Assembly: GCA_030765045.1 (NCBI GenBank)
Contig: CM060967.1
Coordinates: 163,994,251-164,058,250 of the forward strand
Length of the DNA: 64,000 nt
Reading direction: 5' to 3'
Origin: Tenodera sinensis
Taxonomy: Eukaryota; Arthropoda; Insecta; Mantodea; Mantidae
The notes beneath the pieces were generated by a model. That model had not been told where the DNA came from. It did no database searches and worked only from the letters and a program-made list of their open reading frames with translations. Position 1 is the first letter of the stretch; every line of letters starts with the position of its first letter. The position numbers and the translations under genes are program-made. This document shows positions 44,838-56,159 of this stretch, piece after piece.

Positions 44838-45690
44838 CATTTCTCTACTACGTATAGTAAGTAGGGGAAAAATTGTACTTCACCCTATAATTCTATGTCG
44901 AGATTTCACCAGAAATGCATGTTTAGAGGTCTCCTAAACCCAATTACCTAATGGCTCAATGACAAATTGCGGAGGAGAACCTAGCACTTCGACCACTAGG
45001 CACACCTGACGGGACATACCTCAGGAGGATGAATGAGACGAATGGATCAGAAGGGCGGCCGGAACATTGTCATGACAGAGCAGAGGGCGTGGTCCCTAGA
45101 TTTTCGCAGTTAGAAGCATCTCGGCGGAGGCTGGCTCAGCCCGGCTCCTCTCCCACCCCTTCGGGTTCGTACTCCCAACGAGGGCGCAGGACTCTGAAAC
45201 CGGCTCCTCTCTCCCGTGGGGGCCCCGGAAACCAGTAGGCTCGCCGTCCAATATGGAGGACGATATTTCCAGGGCGCATTTGTTCCCCCTGCCGTGCTGC
45301 TGCGACGCTCGCCGACGCTTCCAACCCTGAGAGAACTCCAATGGGTGAAGGGTGAAACGAAATGATTAATGTAACGACATGAAGGGAAGGAAATTCGGAG
45401 GATATGCAAATCCTTCCCAGCAATTGCCTGACGACCCGGAGAAACATCCGAAAAAAACCCATGTGTCAGGAAGTTCGGCCACGGGGATCGAACCCACGAC
45501 CTGCCGAATGTGGGCCACAGACGTTACCGCATGAGCTATCTCGTTTTGGGATCCCATAAACCCAAAAAGGAATTTTTAATAAAAAGGTCCATTACATAGG
45601 ACATTTCTGGAAAAGTTTGATTTTCTTAAAAATAGATCTAACGATTTTGGCTAAACAAAGTATGAATAAAATTTCATGAAAATTGAGAAA
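44838..45690 (+). mobile_element. HINE-like element split by long SINE-C
   Basis: The left part has tttctctactacgtatagtaagtagggg and runs to ctcctaaaccca (44942). The family resumes at gatcccataaacccaaaaagg (about 45549) and fades near 45690. The duplicated stretch on both sides (gtttagaggtctcctaaaccca / gttttgggatcccataaaccca) is an aged target duplication. Confidence 0.8.
44943..45542 (-). mobile_element. SINE-C, full length about 600 bp
   Basis: On the minus strand the head reads GATAGCTCATGCGGTAAC (A box) and CGTGGGTTCGATCCCCG (B box). Next come CTTCCTGACACATGGG and TTTCTCCGGG, a long GC-rich body with GAGTACGAACCCGAAGGGG, and an end GGTCGAAGTGCTAGG...AATTTGTCATTGAGCC. At about 600 bp it is unusually long for a tRNA SINE and may be composite. 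Several overlapping Pro/Arg-rich frames within it are not genes. Confidence 0.8.
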
Positions 45691-48535
45691 ATGTGTTTTC
45701 TTAGTTTAATTCCATAAAATAAGAGTGCAAACATGCATAATTTGCTTCCGGACACCATTTTTAAACGTCCTACTACAAGCATAAGTGTGGCATGAATTTT
45801 ACATTCAAACCTTTTCTCGCTGTTTTCTCCCCATTGATATTTTCAACATTTTGTTTCCTGTAAAATGTTCCTTGTGAAGCAGCTTTTGTATTGCACTAAC
45901 GAAATTTCCTACATACCCTACGGTTTATGGTCAGACGTATTTCCGAGTAAGCATGTATTTTAAATTGTTAAACACAGACATTACAATTTTTTATTATCAA
46001 AAGACCATATTTGTAAGCTTGAACATTCTTGGAGCCTAAACTGAAGTAGATAAAATTGTAATAGGTTTCCTTTTTAAGATGCAGTGTATTTTGAACCTAA
46101 GATTAAAATATTAGACCAAAATTTACAATTTTTTGTCCTAAAGAAATGTGTCACTGATGTAACAGAAATGGAATAAATGTGATCATATTTATAGAATGAG
46201 TAAGGTGGCTGAAATTTAGGCTGTAATGAATATGAATTACATTCATTACACCTATGGTATAACTTTATAAAAGCTAACGTTATAAGTTCCTAAATTTCAA
46301 ATGTTCGATCACACATTGTCTTGAAATACTACATATTTAAGATATGTCCTGTGCCAGTGTTAAATATATAAATAATAACACCTTAAATAAAACATTTGTA
46401 ACAAATGAAAAAAACGTAAAGTAGGCAAAATAGATTTGGCAACGGCACGTTGTATGTTCTTACCTTGAAGGTTGAACAACGACCACATTCTGATGGAGGG
46501 GAGGTTAGGGGTAGCCTGGCCTGGCGTTACCATAGGATGTGAGAATTTAAGTTGAAACAGTACCTTCAACTGTTATCTTAAGATTCTAGGAGGGATGGGT
46601 TCGCTAATGACAGTCCAGGTGCTGAGAAACACTGTCAGTGTCACCCTTCACTGCCTAGTCTCTCACAATCAGTTATATTTTTGAAATATGGAAGAGTTTC
46701 TACTGACACGTGGAAAATATCCTCATCTATTTAGCCATCCTTGCTTCGCTGATTTTCATATTGATATAAACAAGTGTTGGGAAATATAAAAACTTTGCAA
46801 TCCAGAATTTGAATAGTAAGTTTCAATAGTAAAGGTTTTGAGATTAGGCTGTTATGTGATATGGAATATAGCGCAGTCTCCTTCTACTTTCCACGTTTCA
46901 ACTTAAATCTCACACACTAAGGGCGAAAGGAAGGGCAGACGACAAATTTATGCGCCAGGTATAAGCATTAATGGGTGAGGTGGCAGCTTTAGCTGTCACT
47001 TACACCAAGATGATCATCAGTTTTATTTCAGCTGGATAATTTACAGAAGAACGCAATTGCTTTACAGAAATGAAGAAGGCTTATTTGTTTGTGTATTAAA
47101 AGCAATTACTTTTATTTAGTCTCGTAATGGATAGTAATAATGCGCATTATTGGAAACATTCGTATTCTTTTATGTCATTATTTCAACCCTAAAATACGTG
47201 GTTCCAGTTGCTTCAGTTTTCTGCTTCCTTAATTATGGAAAGCTGAATATTCATTATTACTTGAACGAGTAATATTCAGACGTGTAGATTTGCCCAAGAA
47301 AGTGGCTCCCTCAGTGACACGGTAAACGCATGGGCGAGTGTTTTCTTTACATCTTGAGGTCGGAGCTGGCCTGGAAGCACCGCCGGTCGGGTACAACGTG
47401 TGCGGCTACAGCTCAGCGTTGCCGTTTATATTGTGAAAGAAAAATTTAGAAAACGAGTAAACCTACCGAAATGAATCTTAGTGTTTTGTTTCTTACACCT
47501 GTATCTATTAGTGAACCTAGTAGAACCTTCTGTAGAGTATCTATGTACTGAAATCCATATACTCAACTTCCATGCCACAGGGGTAAACCTATTTGACGCA
47601 ATCTGGGCAAGCCACTGTTCGAAATGCCACAGTGACATGAATCAGTATTCTTTATAAAAACTAGCAGAGAAAGGAAATACTTTTTGAAAAACAGATAAAT
47701 GCAGCTACAGGGCCTTAGGTAGCTGGTTACAGAGATTGTTTAATGTCCAAGATTTATGAAAGTGCAATAAGTGGAATAAGAGCATCGTTGCAACTTGAAG
47801 GGTTCTATGACCTTTAAGAAGACTTCTTGTACCTCATTTCTCTTTAGTATCTTGGGAACTTCTAAATACAGTATTTGAATGGGTACATGCAGAGCTGTCT
47901 TTAGTATACAACTCCTGCTTCAGGTAACCTAGAAGACAAATTTCACAACAGTTAAATAATGGCACATACAGAAAATGGCAGATGTTGGGGAAATACGTTT
48001 ATGATTTAATAACTATATTAACCAATATCTGTTACTAAAAGTAGGAATGTATATGTTAATCCAGAAAGAAACAATATGTCCTCTAAACTAGTAATATACA
48101 GAATATGCTCAATTATTAAGTTTAATGTCAAAGTTGTACCTGTTCATATGCACAATACATGCCCTTTTTATTAACACAAAAGAAAGCGAAGTAAAACGTT
48201 AATACAGTGCTATAAATTCTTCATTTATAAAACCCGCTTGAAATGTTGCCTCAGGGTGGCGCTAGATCAAGTGTTATAAAACCATTAATAAACACCCGCT
48301 TCAACGCTCAAATTTCTGAAATTGCCTTAGCTACTTTGACGTTTATCGAATTGCCTTTCCTCAATAGGTAAATCGCCTGGGTAATGAATTCTTAATCACT
48401 GAATCGTAACTCGCGCTTGTTACATTATGCATCGATTTTAACATATCAAAATTATTTCTTGAAACTCGCGTCTCCCTATCACTTCTTTATACAAGTTTGA
48501 ATCCTAGAGGCCAGTAATTCGTGTATCAAATGCTG
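45691..48535. other. longest tract without recognised repeats
   Basis: About 2.8 kb with no HINE-like copy, SINE or LINE that I can identify. It lies upstream of the signal-peptide exon and could hold its promoter and 5' untranslated sequence. Local GC-rich patches at 46490-46530 and 47340-47420 are notable. On the minus strand a CAAG/GTAAGA donor-like site occurs near 46463, without a supporting frame. Confidence 0.4.
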
Positions 48536-48742
48536 GATGGGTCCACCAGAGCCACGTGTGATGTATCTGTATTGGCAGGATTGTAAATCAAACGTCAGCT
48601 GCTTCCGGAGCAATCTAAACAAAAGGAGATATTAACACCTCTGTTTCCGGTGTGATGGTTGAGCCACTCTTGCTCTCAGGACACTATAACTAAACACTTA
48701 GCTGTTAATAAGCTCCTTATTGTGAACCTGGGTAATGTCACC
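48536..48742 (+). promoter_or_regulatory. presumed 5' untranslated/promoter region of the exon
   Basis: It lies immediately upstream of the Kozak ATG and contains no recognised repeat. No TATA box or initiator can be assigned with confidence. The call depends on the exon being real. Confidence 0.25.
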
Positions 48743-48833
48743 ATGGGGAGGCGGTTCAGTCTTTGGCTCCACTGCGATCATCTCCGTGCAACACCATCGC
48801 TACTGCTACTGCTACTTCTACTGCTGCTGACAG
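48743..48833 (+). CDS. putative first coding exon: signal peptide, then splice donor
   Basis: ATG at 48743 sits in an excellent Kozak context (GTCACCATGG). The exon encodes MGRRFSLWLHCDHL, RATPS and ten leucines followed by Thr, a classic basic n-region plus hydrophobic h-region of a secretory signal peptide. It stops at CAG/GTAAGC, a consensus donor (GT at 48834), leaving a phase-1 intron, the arrangement commonly seen after signal-peptide exons of secreted and receptor proteins. An upstream in-frame ATG at 48659 is possible but has no signal-like sequence. No following exon was found within the remaining 15 kb, so the intron would be long and repeat-filled. The mature protein is unknown. 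The leucine run is a CTA/CTG/CTT codon repeat and could mislead. Confidence 0.5.
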
Positions 48834-49040
48834 GTAAGCGAGCCTAGAATTCTCTATACCCATGGGCACACAGCAAATACTTCAAAAATGTGCATTTATA
48901 TGACAATATACGAAGATCATACTCCATTAAAAATAACGTTCTCTACGTTCCTATGTTTAAAAGATCGTGGATTCGAGTCCCGCCTTCAGCATTAGTGTTT
49001 GTGCGTTTTAAATGTTTGTGTGCATGTGTCAGTAAATATA

Positions 49041-49283
49041 AAAATCTGATGTGTTGCACTCATATGACTTTCTCTACTCTTGTATTAACCATTCTTAAAA
49101 CTCTTATTCCTCTATCTTCTTCGTGTAAGTTGATATAAGCATTTGTGCAAATTATCTTTTTGTAGGTTCAAGGGAAATATGGGAACTTAACTAACATGAA
49201 GAAGATAGAGGAACAAGAGTTTGGAAGAATAATTAGTACAGGAGTAGAGAAAGTCATGTGAGTGTAATACATCACATTTTTTT
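49041..49283. mobile_element. HINE-like palindromic derivative (about 240 bp)
   Basis: Left arm: ctgatgtgttgcactcatatgactttctctactc and about 90 following bases. Right arm: their inverse (gaagaagatagaggaacaagag...agtagagaaagtcatgtgagtg), flanked by AAAA and TTTT. Arms are about 95 bp and only about 45 bases separate them. This is a compact foldback made of two copies of the same end. Confidence 0.85.
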
Positions 49284-49322
49284 CCATATGTGTCACTTTG
49301 GACAAAAACCTTTTTTTTCCCC

Positions 49323-49865
49323 GGTTTTATTCACATGACATTCTCTACTCTTGCATAAACCATTCTCACAAACAATTACTCCTGTACCTTGTTCCTATCC
49401 ATCGAAATAAGCACTTTTGGAAATTATCTTTTTGCTAATTTTCATTAAAGTGCAAAGGGAATATGGTAATGTAGTAGCCTTTATGCGATAGTATAGCATA
49501 GCTAAGAGGATAAAACACGAATAATGACTTCCAATGTAAAAAAAAATGAATAGCATTACAAAAATCAGGCAAATAACAAGGGATGTATTCTAAATGGTTC
49601 ACTCCATAAAAAGTTATCTTGTCATAAACAGTGTGAACAAGACCTATATTTCTTGTGTAGTAAGATTTTCTCCTGCGCTCTCTCTCTCTGTGTTACACAC
49701 AGGCACATGTGATACCTTTTAAATGCGGGTGGTCTCAGAACATGATTTTCCCCTCCACCTAAAGGGGAAAAAAAAAAAAAAAAAGTGTTTTCGGTGAAAT
49801 CTTGAGAATGAATTTTTTGGTAGAATGAAATCTTTCCCTTATTTGCTGTAGACAAATTAGAAAGG
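49323..49865 (-). mobile_element. HINE-like element, internally deleted
   Basis: It starts ttcacatgacattctctactcttgc, passes through the interior to gtagtaagatttt, and jumps to the cacaggcacatgtg slot. It ends near tttgctgtagacaaattag. A large interior block (after the gtctatctc region) is missing. Confidence 0.75.
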
Positions 49866-51055
49866 GCTTTCTGAAGCTCTCTGTCAATGTTTTATATGCT
49901 AACCTGCAAGTTTCATAACATTAGTAGTAAAGTGCATCGTGCACTTGTTTCTGAGAAAATCAGATTTAAAGATACACATGCCTATTATTTCTATTGCTTC
50001 TGACCTACTGTAAGATATAACTTACTGGAGCTCTGAGAAATATTTCTCCTCTAATGGCGCACCATACACCAATTTTTTGGTCAAGAAGGGGAATTTCATG
50101 AGCAGTATAAAGTTCTGAGTTACAGAGTCGGTTCGGAACTTTTCTGCTCTCGGTGTTGTATATAAAACATTATAACAAAGTATTGTCTATCTGAAAAAAT
50201 ATGCAACTGAAATTTATACTTCGGTTATTTTCTACACTTGCGATTCCTCAAAAAATCCTCCCTTGTATATATACAACTACACATTTATGCTCATATGTTT
50301 ATTCAAATATTTTATGTTCTTAATTTTCAAGGGGATTAGCTTTTTGAAATATAATTATAATATAATAAGTAGGTATAGAGGATTTTATGAATTTAGAATT
50401 TGTTAATGATTAAAGAATGTTAAAACTTAATTCTTGTTTCTGTGGAATTTTGGATGCTTAAATCAAATTAGGATTAATTCTATGCTCAAACCACTACTAA
50501 TTCTGTAGAGGATGTTGTTAGAGGTTCGTTGGTATAGGTTCTGGGGTAGTGTGTGTGTATATATATCTGTCTAGCCTGAATTTGAAATTCCGCTCCATTT
50601 CACACAGTTATTTAATTTTATGCAATGCTATAAAAGCTCGCAGGACCACTTATTTAGGCTTGTCAAGAATAATCAGAGTTCGACCATTGAGAACATGAGA
50701 ATAATTACGTCAAAATAATAAAATAACAGCGAGTTCATGTAATATTCTATCATGTCCTTTTCAACAGCGATTATAGAGTATTTAGCATTCAAATTTGTTT
50801 AAAACTTTCTAGTGCTTTGTTAGTAGTTTTGTGATCCTGCCGCGACGCTCCCCGGCGCTTTCAACAGTAAAAAGTACTGAAAAAAAAAAGAAAGAAAGAG
50901 AAATTGATATGTTCAAATAACTTGAACAATGTGCTAAGGGCTGCAAGTACTGATTTAGGCTCAAAAATTGACACTTTTACGTGATAAAGAGGTAGAAATC
51001 CTTCCCTTTGAAATGATATAGGCATTGTAAGGTATCTGCACAGCTAGACTTTAAA
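49866..51055. other. unassigned spacer
   Basis: AT-rich, with no gene recognised. A GC-rich scrap cctgccgcgacgctcccc (about 50837) matches the SINE-C interior (cgacgctcgccgacgc at about 45303), so a tiny SINE-C piece is present. Confidence 0.35.
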
Positions 51056-51057
51056 AA

Positions 51058-51730
51058 AACCTGATGTGTTGCACTCACATGACTTTTTCTACTCTTGTAC
51101 TAACCATTCTTACAGACTCTTATTTCTTAATCTTCTTCGTGTTAGTTGGGATAAACATTTGCACAAATTATCTTATTTCTTATTTACTTGTAGGTACAAG
51201 GGGAATATGCGAATATATTAGACTTTGAGCGATACTCAAATATCTTGAGATTCCGTTCTCATTGCACGGCTAAGATAAAAAAAAAGAGAAAGGTAATCAC
51301 GGTCTTCCATTTGACGCAAGTTTTACGTTCTCCAAAACTCACACAAATAACACGGAATACCTCCAAAATGGCTCATTCTACAAAAAATTTATTGGGACAT
51401 AAATTGTGTGCTTTAGCAAGATGTACATTTTTGTATAGTAAGATTTGGTCTACCGTTACGGTTTACGAGTTATGCGATAGTCATCCAGAGTAAACAGGAC
51501 TACATAAGCTATAGCCAGAAAATTCAAGATATACATTTTGGTTGCCATAAAAATATATCCAACATACGGCATTTTAATCAAAATCATTAGAGCCATTTTC
51601 GAGAAAATCAATTGGATACTTTTTTAAAATTTTTATCTCAACTAACACGAAGTAGATACAGGAATAAGAGTTTGTAACAATGGTTAGTACAGGAGTAGAG
51701 AATGTCATGTGAGTGCAACACATCAGATTT
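51058..51730. mobile_element. HINE-like palindromic derivative (about 670 bp)
   Basis: The left arm is the complete hairpin end in minus orientation, starting at 51061. The body follows the normal family order to gagaaaatcaattgg (about 51615). Then the hairpin end reappears inverted (atctcaactaacacgaag...agtgcaacacatcag, ending 51726). The usual opposite terminus is replaced by a second 3' end. Confidence 0.85.
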
Positions 51731-51739
51731 TTTTTTTTT

Positions 51740-52465
51740 TTTTTAACTGGACTGTAGGGTAAATAATTCATCCTGTATCTTGTTGTCTGTGAATGACAAT
51801 TATGTGAGCAATTTCATGGGACTGTAGCATATACTTTTCTTGTTTTGTTTCACTTTTTACAGAATTTTGTTAGATAATAGATCATAACAAACAAAAATGG
51901 TACATAGAAGTATTCGTAAAGGCGTTGCATATCTGTCAGTAATGTAATATCGATTATGAATGCTATTGAAACATGTCTTAAAAATAAAATAGAATAAATT
52001 CAGGAATATCTAGGTTAAAACGCAGAGAAATTGCGCGAACAATGGGAGGTTAAACATTCTATTTCATTCCGTTTGGGACCTGCCATCTTTGCAATTTTAT
52101 TTGTTGTGTTTGCCAAGATACCTGTTGGAATGTATGGAGTGTAAGCTTGTTGCGTGACAACAAATTTGCACGAACCACATAGCAGTAGTAAACGTTTTAT
52201 TTCTTTGTTCTTTTTTACGGCATTATCTTTTCCTTAATTGTTGGTTCTAAGTGAGGTAAGCCAATAGCTCAAATTATTCAGCAAGAAGTTGGAAGAAGGG
52301 AGACGATGCAAATCAAGCAAAACATTAAGGTTATGTAAATGGTTATTGACCAACCTTTACTGAAATACCAAGATTCCTTCCTAAATCCAAATACAAGCAA
52401 CCAAACATTACAATTGCTAAAATGCAAACACAGCACTGCCAATGTAGTAAAACTTAATAGCTTAG
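51740..52465. other. unassigned spacer
   Basis: No gene or repeat was recognised. Confidence 0.3.
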
Positions 52466-52467
52466 AC

Positions 52468-52705
52468 CGAGTGGGATGACTCAGTATGTAGCTCGCATTC
52501 AGGAAGCCGTGGGTTCAATTCCCGTGACTCTTCCTGACCTATCGCTTCTTCCGGTGTTTCCCCGGGTTGCTGAGCGAGTGCTGAAAAGATCAACTGCATT
52601 TCCTCCATTTCACCGCACTTCTCATTTCAATTCACCTCTCATCCTGGTTGGATGTTTCAGGGTTCTAAGTGTCGGCACGAGTTTCGGCACGCATGGCAGG
52701 GTGTT
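52468..52705 (+). mobile_element. SINE-C 5' part
   Basis: The head GGATGACTCAGTATGTAGC and B box GTGGGTTCAATTCCCG are followed by CTTCCTGACC, TTTCCCCGGGTTGC and GGTTCTAAGTGTCGG. It ends at a junction with SINE-F. Confidence 0.8.
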
Positions 52706-53260
52706 TTCTGTCATCCTGCGTGCCTAGGGATAGCATGCTAGCATCTGGCTCCCTAGATCGCGGAGTGTTGGATTTTTGGTCCTAGAACTCCTTAGCACGG
52801 CTTCTTTTGGAAGGGAAGTAAAGCTGAAGGTGTCTGACGTACATTTAGGGCACGTTAAAGAACCTCAGCCCGGTACCAGCATGGGGATTTTATCCCCTCT
52901 GGGAGGTCTGGCACGGGGTGCACTCAACCTCATTAGGTCCCGGGGGGACCAATTGAAGAGCTACTTGATAGAGAAGTAGCGGCCCCAGGTCTAGAAGACC
53001 GCATAACCAGCCGGGAGGGCTCGGGGCGCTGACCACGTCCCACCCTCCAATACTGCACCTCACCAATGACGCCTGCAGTGGGCAGAGGTGGGGGACCCAG
53101 CGGCTGGGCGGTAGGCCTTGGCCCTTCATGGGCTGTAGCGCCGGGGTTTAGTTTTAAAGAACCTCAGGCGTGATGAAGAGGTCTGAGCAAAACTGAGTGG
53201 TATTTCACGCCCAATATACAATGGGACGCTGAGAACCAAGCAGTTAAAGAGCACCCATAA
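52706..53260 (+). mobile_element. SINE-F interrupted by SINE-D
   Basis: The SINE-F head (CTGCGTGCCTAGGGATAGC, decayed B box) and body run to ttaaagaacctcag at 52868. SINE-F resumes after 53153 with the same words and ends AATGGGACGCTGAGAACC. This agrees with the uninterrupted SINE-F at 16593-16830. Confidence 0.85.
52869..53153 (+). mobile_element. SINE-D, 5'-truncated, inserted in SINE-F
   Basis: It is bounded by the 14-bp exact duplication ttaaagaacctcag (52855-52868 and 53154-53167). The body has CTGGGAGGTCTGGCACGGGG, CTACTTGATAGAGAAGTAGC and GGGCTGTAGCGCCGGGG. It lacks the tRNA head seen in the 55622-55945 copy. Confidence 0.9.
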
Positions 53261-53606
53261 TAAAAACCCAATTTCAAAGGAACTTCAAAGTAATTTCAGA
53301 TCCCCGGGTCCTAGAATTTCTAGTAAGATTTTCTGGTGTGAAAGTTGTAGGCCGTACAACAACCTATACAATTTATAATAAATTTAAGGCCACAGGAAGT
53401 GTTCAGTGTAAAAACCTTAAAACAGCTTAGGCTTCTTACTGAAGAAACATTGAACACATCGGTCATCGTTTGAGACTTCCTCCAAAAATCAGTTAGGTGT
53501 CTTTCACAATAGGCAGGCATTTCTTATGGCTCTGTGCGAAGAGCTACTACATTGATGAAGATAAAACATAAATTTGACAAGTAAAATCTTTAAAAGTAGT
53601 TTTAAA
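53261..53606. other. unassigned spacer
   Basis: No gene was recognised. Confidence 0.3.
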
Positions 53607-54302
53607 AATCTGATGTGTTACACTCACATGATTTTCTCTACTGCTGTTCTAACTATTCTTACAAATTCGTATTTCTCTATCTACTTATGTTATTCCAGAT
53701 AAACATTTGTAAAAATTATCTTATTGTTAATTTTCTTGTAGGTGCAAGGGAAATGTAGGAATGCAGTAAGCTTTGAGCGATAGTTAAATCTTAAAAATGT
53801 TTGAGAGTCCGTTCTCTTTGCATGCTTAATATATAAAAAAATTAAACACGATTTTCCATTTGATGAAAGTTTGTTTTCCTAAAGTTACACAAATAGCAAG
53901 GAAAATCTCTGAAATGGTTTACCCTATAAAAATTATATGGGCATAAATTGTATGCTTTAGTAAGATCTACATTTTTTGTACAGTAAGATTTGGTCTATCT
54001 CTTGCAGTTTATCCGTTATGCAAAAGTTATCCAGAATAAACAGGACCTCATGGGCTATAGCCAGAAAATTGAAAATACACATTTCGTTGGCCACAAAAAT
54101 ATCCTAAACATATGGCATATTAATCAAAATCGTGAGAGCCATTTTCAAGAAAATAATAAAATTAGAAAAATTATCCGTGTAAAGGGTAGTTTAGGGTGGA
54201 GCAATGTTTTTCAAAATCTTTGTGTCGCATGCTTGAATATCAACTTAAATATCAATTTCGGTTTTTAACCAACTTTTCATTTTTGAGTTACGCTTTTCAG
54301 AG

Positions 54303-54370
<68 letters not shown>

Positions 54371-54497
54371 GTTTTCCTAAAACTGCTTTTTTTTTGGATT
54401 TAGGGGACCTCAAAACATATTTCCGATGAAATCTCAACATTGAATTTTTGGTGGAATACAATACTTCCTCTACCACTTCATATAGTAGAGAAAGTAA
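53607..54497 (-). mobile_element. HINE-like element, full length
   Basis: The hairpin end ctgatgtgttacactcacatg (from 53610) is followed by attttctctactgc, and the opposite end atagtagagaaagt (54482-54495) is intact. The microsatellite slot holds (TC)n followed by (AC)n. Confidence 0.9.
54303..54371. repeat. (TC)n(AC)n compound microsatellite in HINE-like copy
   Basis: About 22 TC units then about 11 AC units at the standard slot. Confidence 0.95.
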
Positions 54498-54499
54498 AA

Positions 54500-54870
54500 G
54501 TATATCACGATCTTCAATTTGATAGAAGTTTGTTTTCCAAAACACACAAATAACAAAGAATATTTACGAAACAGTTCAGTCTACAAAAAAAATTATATGG
54601 ACATAAATTGTATGTTTTAGCAAGATCTACGTTTTTATATAGTAAGATTTGGTCCATTTCTTACGGATTAGCAGTTATACAAAAGTCGTTCAGAGTAAAC
54701 AGGACTACATAGCCAGAAAATTCAAAATATACACTTCTTTGGCCATAAAAATATCTCAACCATATGGCATTTTAATCAAAATTGTTAGAGCCACTTTAGA
54801 AAAAATAAAAACATGTAAAGGGTAGTTTAGGGTGGACTTTCTTCTACATCTTCGTGTCGCATCCTTGGTT
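54500..54870 (-). mobile_element. HINE-like interior fragment adjoining the previous copy
   Basis: It starts within the family at cgatcttcaatttgatagaag, right after the terminal motif of the preceding element and in the same orientation. It ends at ttcgtgtcgcatccttgg. Head-to-tail contact suggests tandem insertion. Confidence 0.75.
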
Positions 54871-55620
54871 AAAATATAAACTGATACATTAATGCTCCTC
54901 TGTTTAAGAACGAATCCACAATATTCGAAATATGCAAGAATCACCCATTAAATCTTTTTATAATACTTTGAGCAAGCATTCCCTTTTACTCTTTTTATTA
55001 CATTCCTAATTGTAGGCATGTAGATACGTAAAGTGAGAAGCCATACAGAGGTCTGGAATGCCATTCTTTTTTAAACGTGAAGAAAAAGTTCTCTTTCTCA
55101 TCGGAATAAAATAAAATACATAAACATGCCTGCCCGCGGGATGCTGTAAGCTCATCCGTTGCGTACTGTGGCCGCGTCGCTCACGCGAACCATCAGGGAT
55201 GGATGGATGGACGCGTAGTAGACCAACATTATTTTCAACAAAAGTGCTCACAATTCGTTTCCCTTAAAGGCATCATGACTTCCTTCGTCAAATTATACCA
55301 CACACAAATGTTTTCTTACTTTCTATTTGTACTCCAACTTTTAGTGATTTATTTGAACGTCCGCACGCCGTTTTTACTTACACTCTTATTAACTTTAGAT
55401 TCTTTATTTTTATACGTACTTGTTCCCTTAAAATGCATTATATTATCTCTTTTTAACCAGTTATTATATAATGATACTCTTAGTTACTTGTTTAAATTGC
55501 TCTAAGCAGCACTGTTGTTATTTTCATTTGTGCTAACGTGAAACAATACAAATTGCAGTTATTTTATATTGCAAAAATATTAAATTATTTCAACACCGTT
55601 CAACCTCATCCATATGAACG
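54871..55620. other. unassigned spacer
   Basis: No domain was recognised. The hydrophobic 100-codon frame at 55203-55505 is AT-driven (Leu/Phe/Tyr) and I do not call it a gene. Confidence 0.3.
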
Positions 55621-55621
55621 A

Positions 55622-55945
55622 TTAACCACTAGCGCCACAGCCCTTCGCGGGCGAAGGCTTATTGCCCGGCCGCTGCCCATCCCATCTCTGTCCTACAGGC
55701 GTAATGAGTGGGGTGCAGTACTAGAGGGTGGGTAGTGGTCAACACCTCAGTTATGTACCCTTCGCAACCTGGGGGCGCTACTTCTTTATCAAGTAGTCCT
55801 CAATTGCCCCCTCAGGGACCTAACGAGGCTGAGTGCACCCCGTGCCAGACCTCCCAGGGGAGGAAAGTTCCTCACGCCGGTACTGGGGATTGAACCCGAG
55901 TTCGCGCCAGAGGCAGGCACGCTACCACTGCGTTACTGAGGCATT
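55622..55945 (-). mobile_element. SINE-D, full length with tRNA-like head
   Basis: The minus strand begins TGCCTCAGTAACGCAGTGG (A box) and CGGGTTCAATCCCCAG (B box). It continues CTGGGAGGTCTGGCACGGGG and TACTTGATAAAGAAGTAGCG. It ends GAAGGGCTGTGGCGCTAG. About 325 bp. Confidence 0.88.
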
Positions 55946-56155
55946 ACACTCTTTAGTTTACGCGTGCTCTCCCCATCCTTTATCGTAGTAGGCATATTTG
56001 ACGGATCAGTGAGATTTCAAGTCGGGACATTCGATTTTTTATGGATGGCCGGTGCATTTTTGTTTCGCCAGAACGATCACAACTATCCGAATCGCTGTGC
56101 CCTTTAGGACAGGGAGAAGTTAGGATCCAGCTCACCCAAGTGGCATATATCTTCT
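55946..56155. other. unassigned spacer
   Basis: Short interval without recognised features. Confidence 0.3.
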
Positions 56156-56159
56156 TCTA

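Noticed and set aside
45096..45462. Arg/Pro-rich overlapping frames
   Set aside because: They lie wholly inside SINE-C and appear in several frames because of GC-rich sequence.
45480..45545. tRNA gene on the minus strand
   Set aside because: It is the head of SINE-C, followed by the family body and inserted in a HINE-like copy.
46360..46569. possible minus-strand exon with a CAAG/GTAAGA donor
   Set aside because: The frame has no recognisable domain, no Kozak context and no partner exon; a donor-like string alone is too weak.
55203..55505. hydrophobic 100-codon frame resembling a membrane protein
   Set aside because: The composition follows AT-rich codons (Leu, Phe, Tyr) and there is no start context, splice site or conservation evidence.
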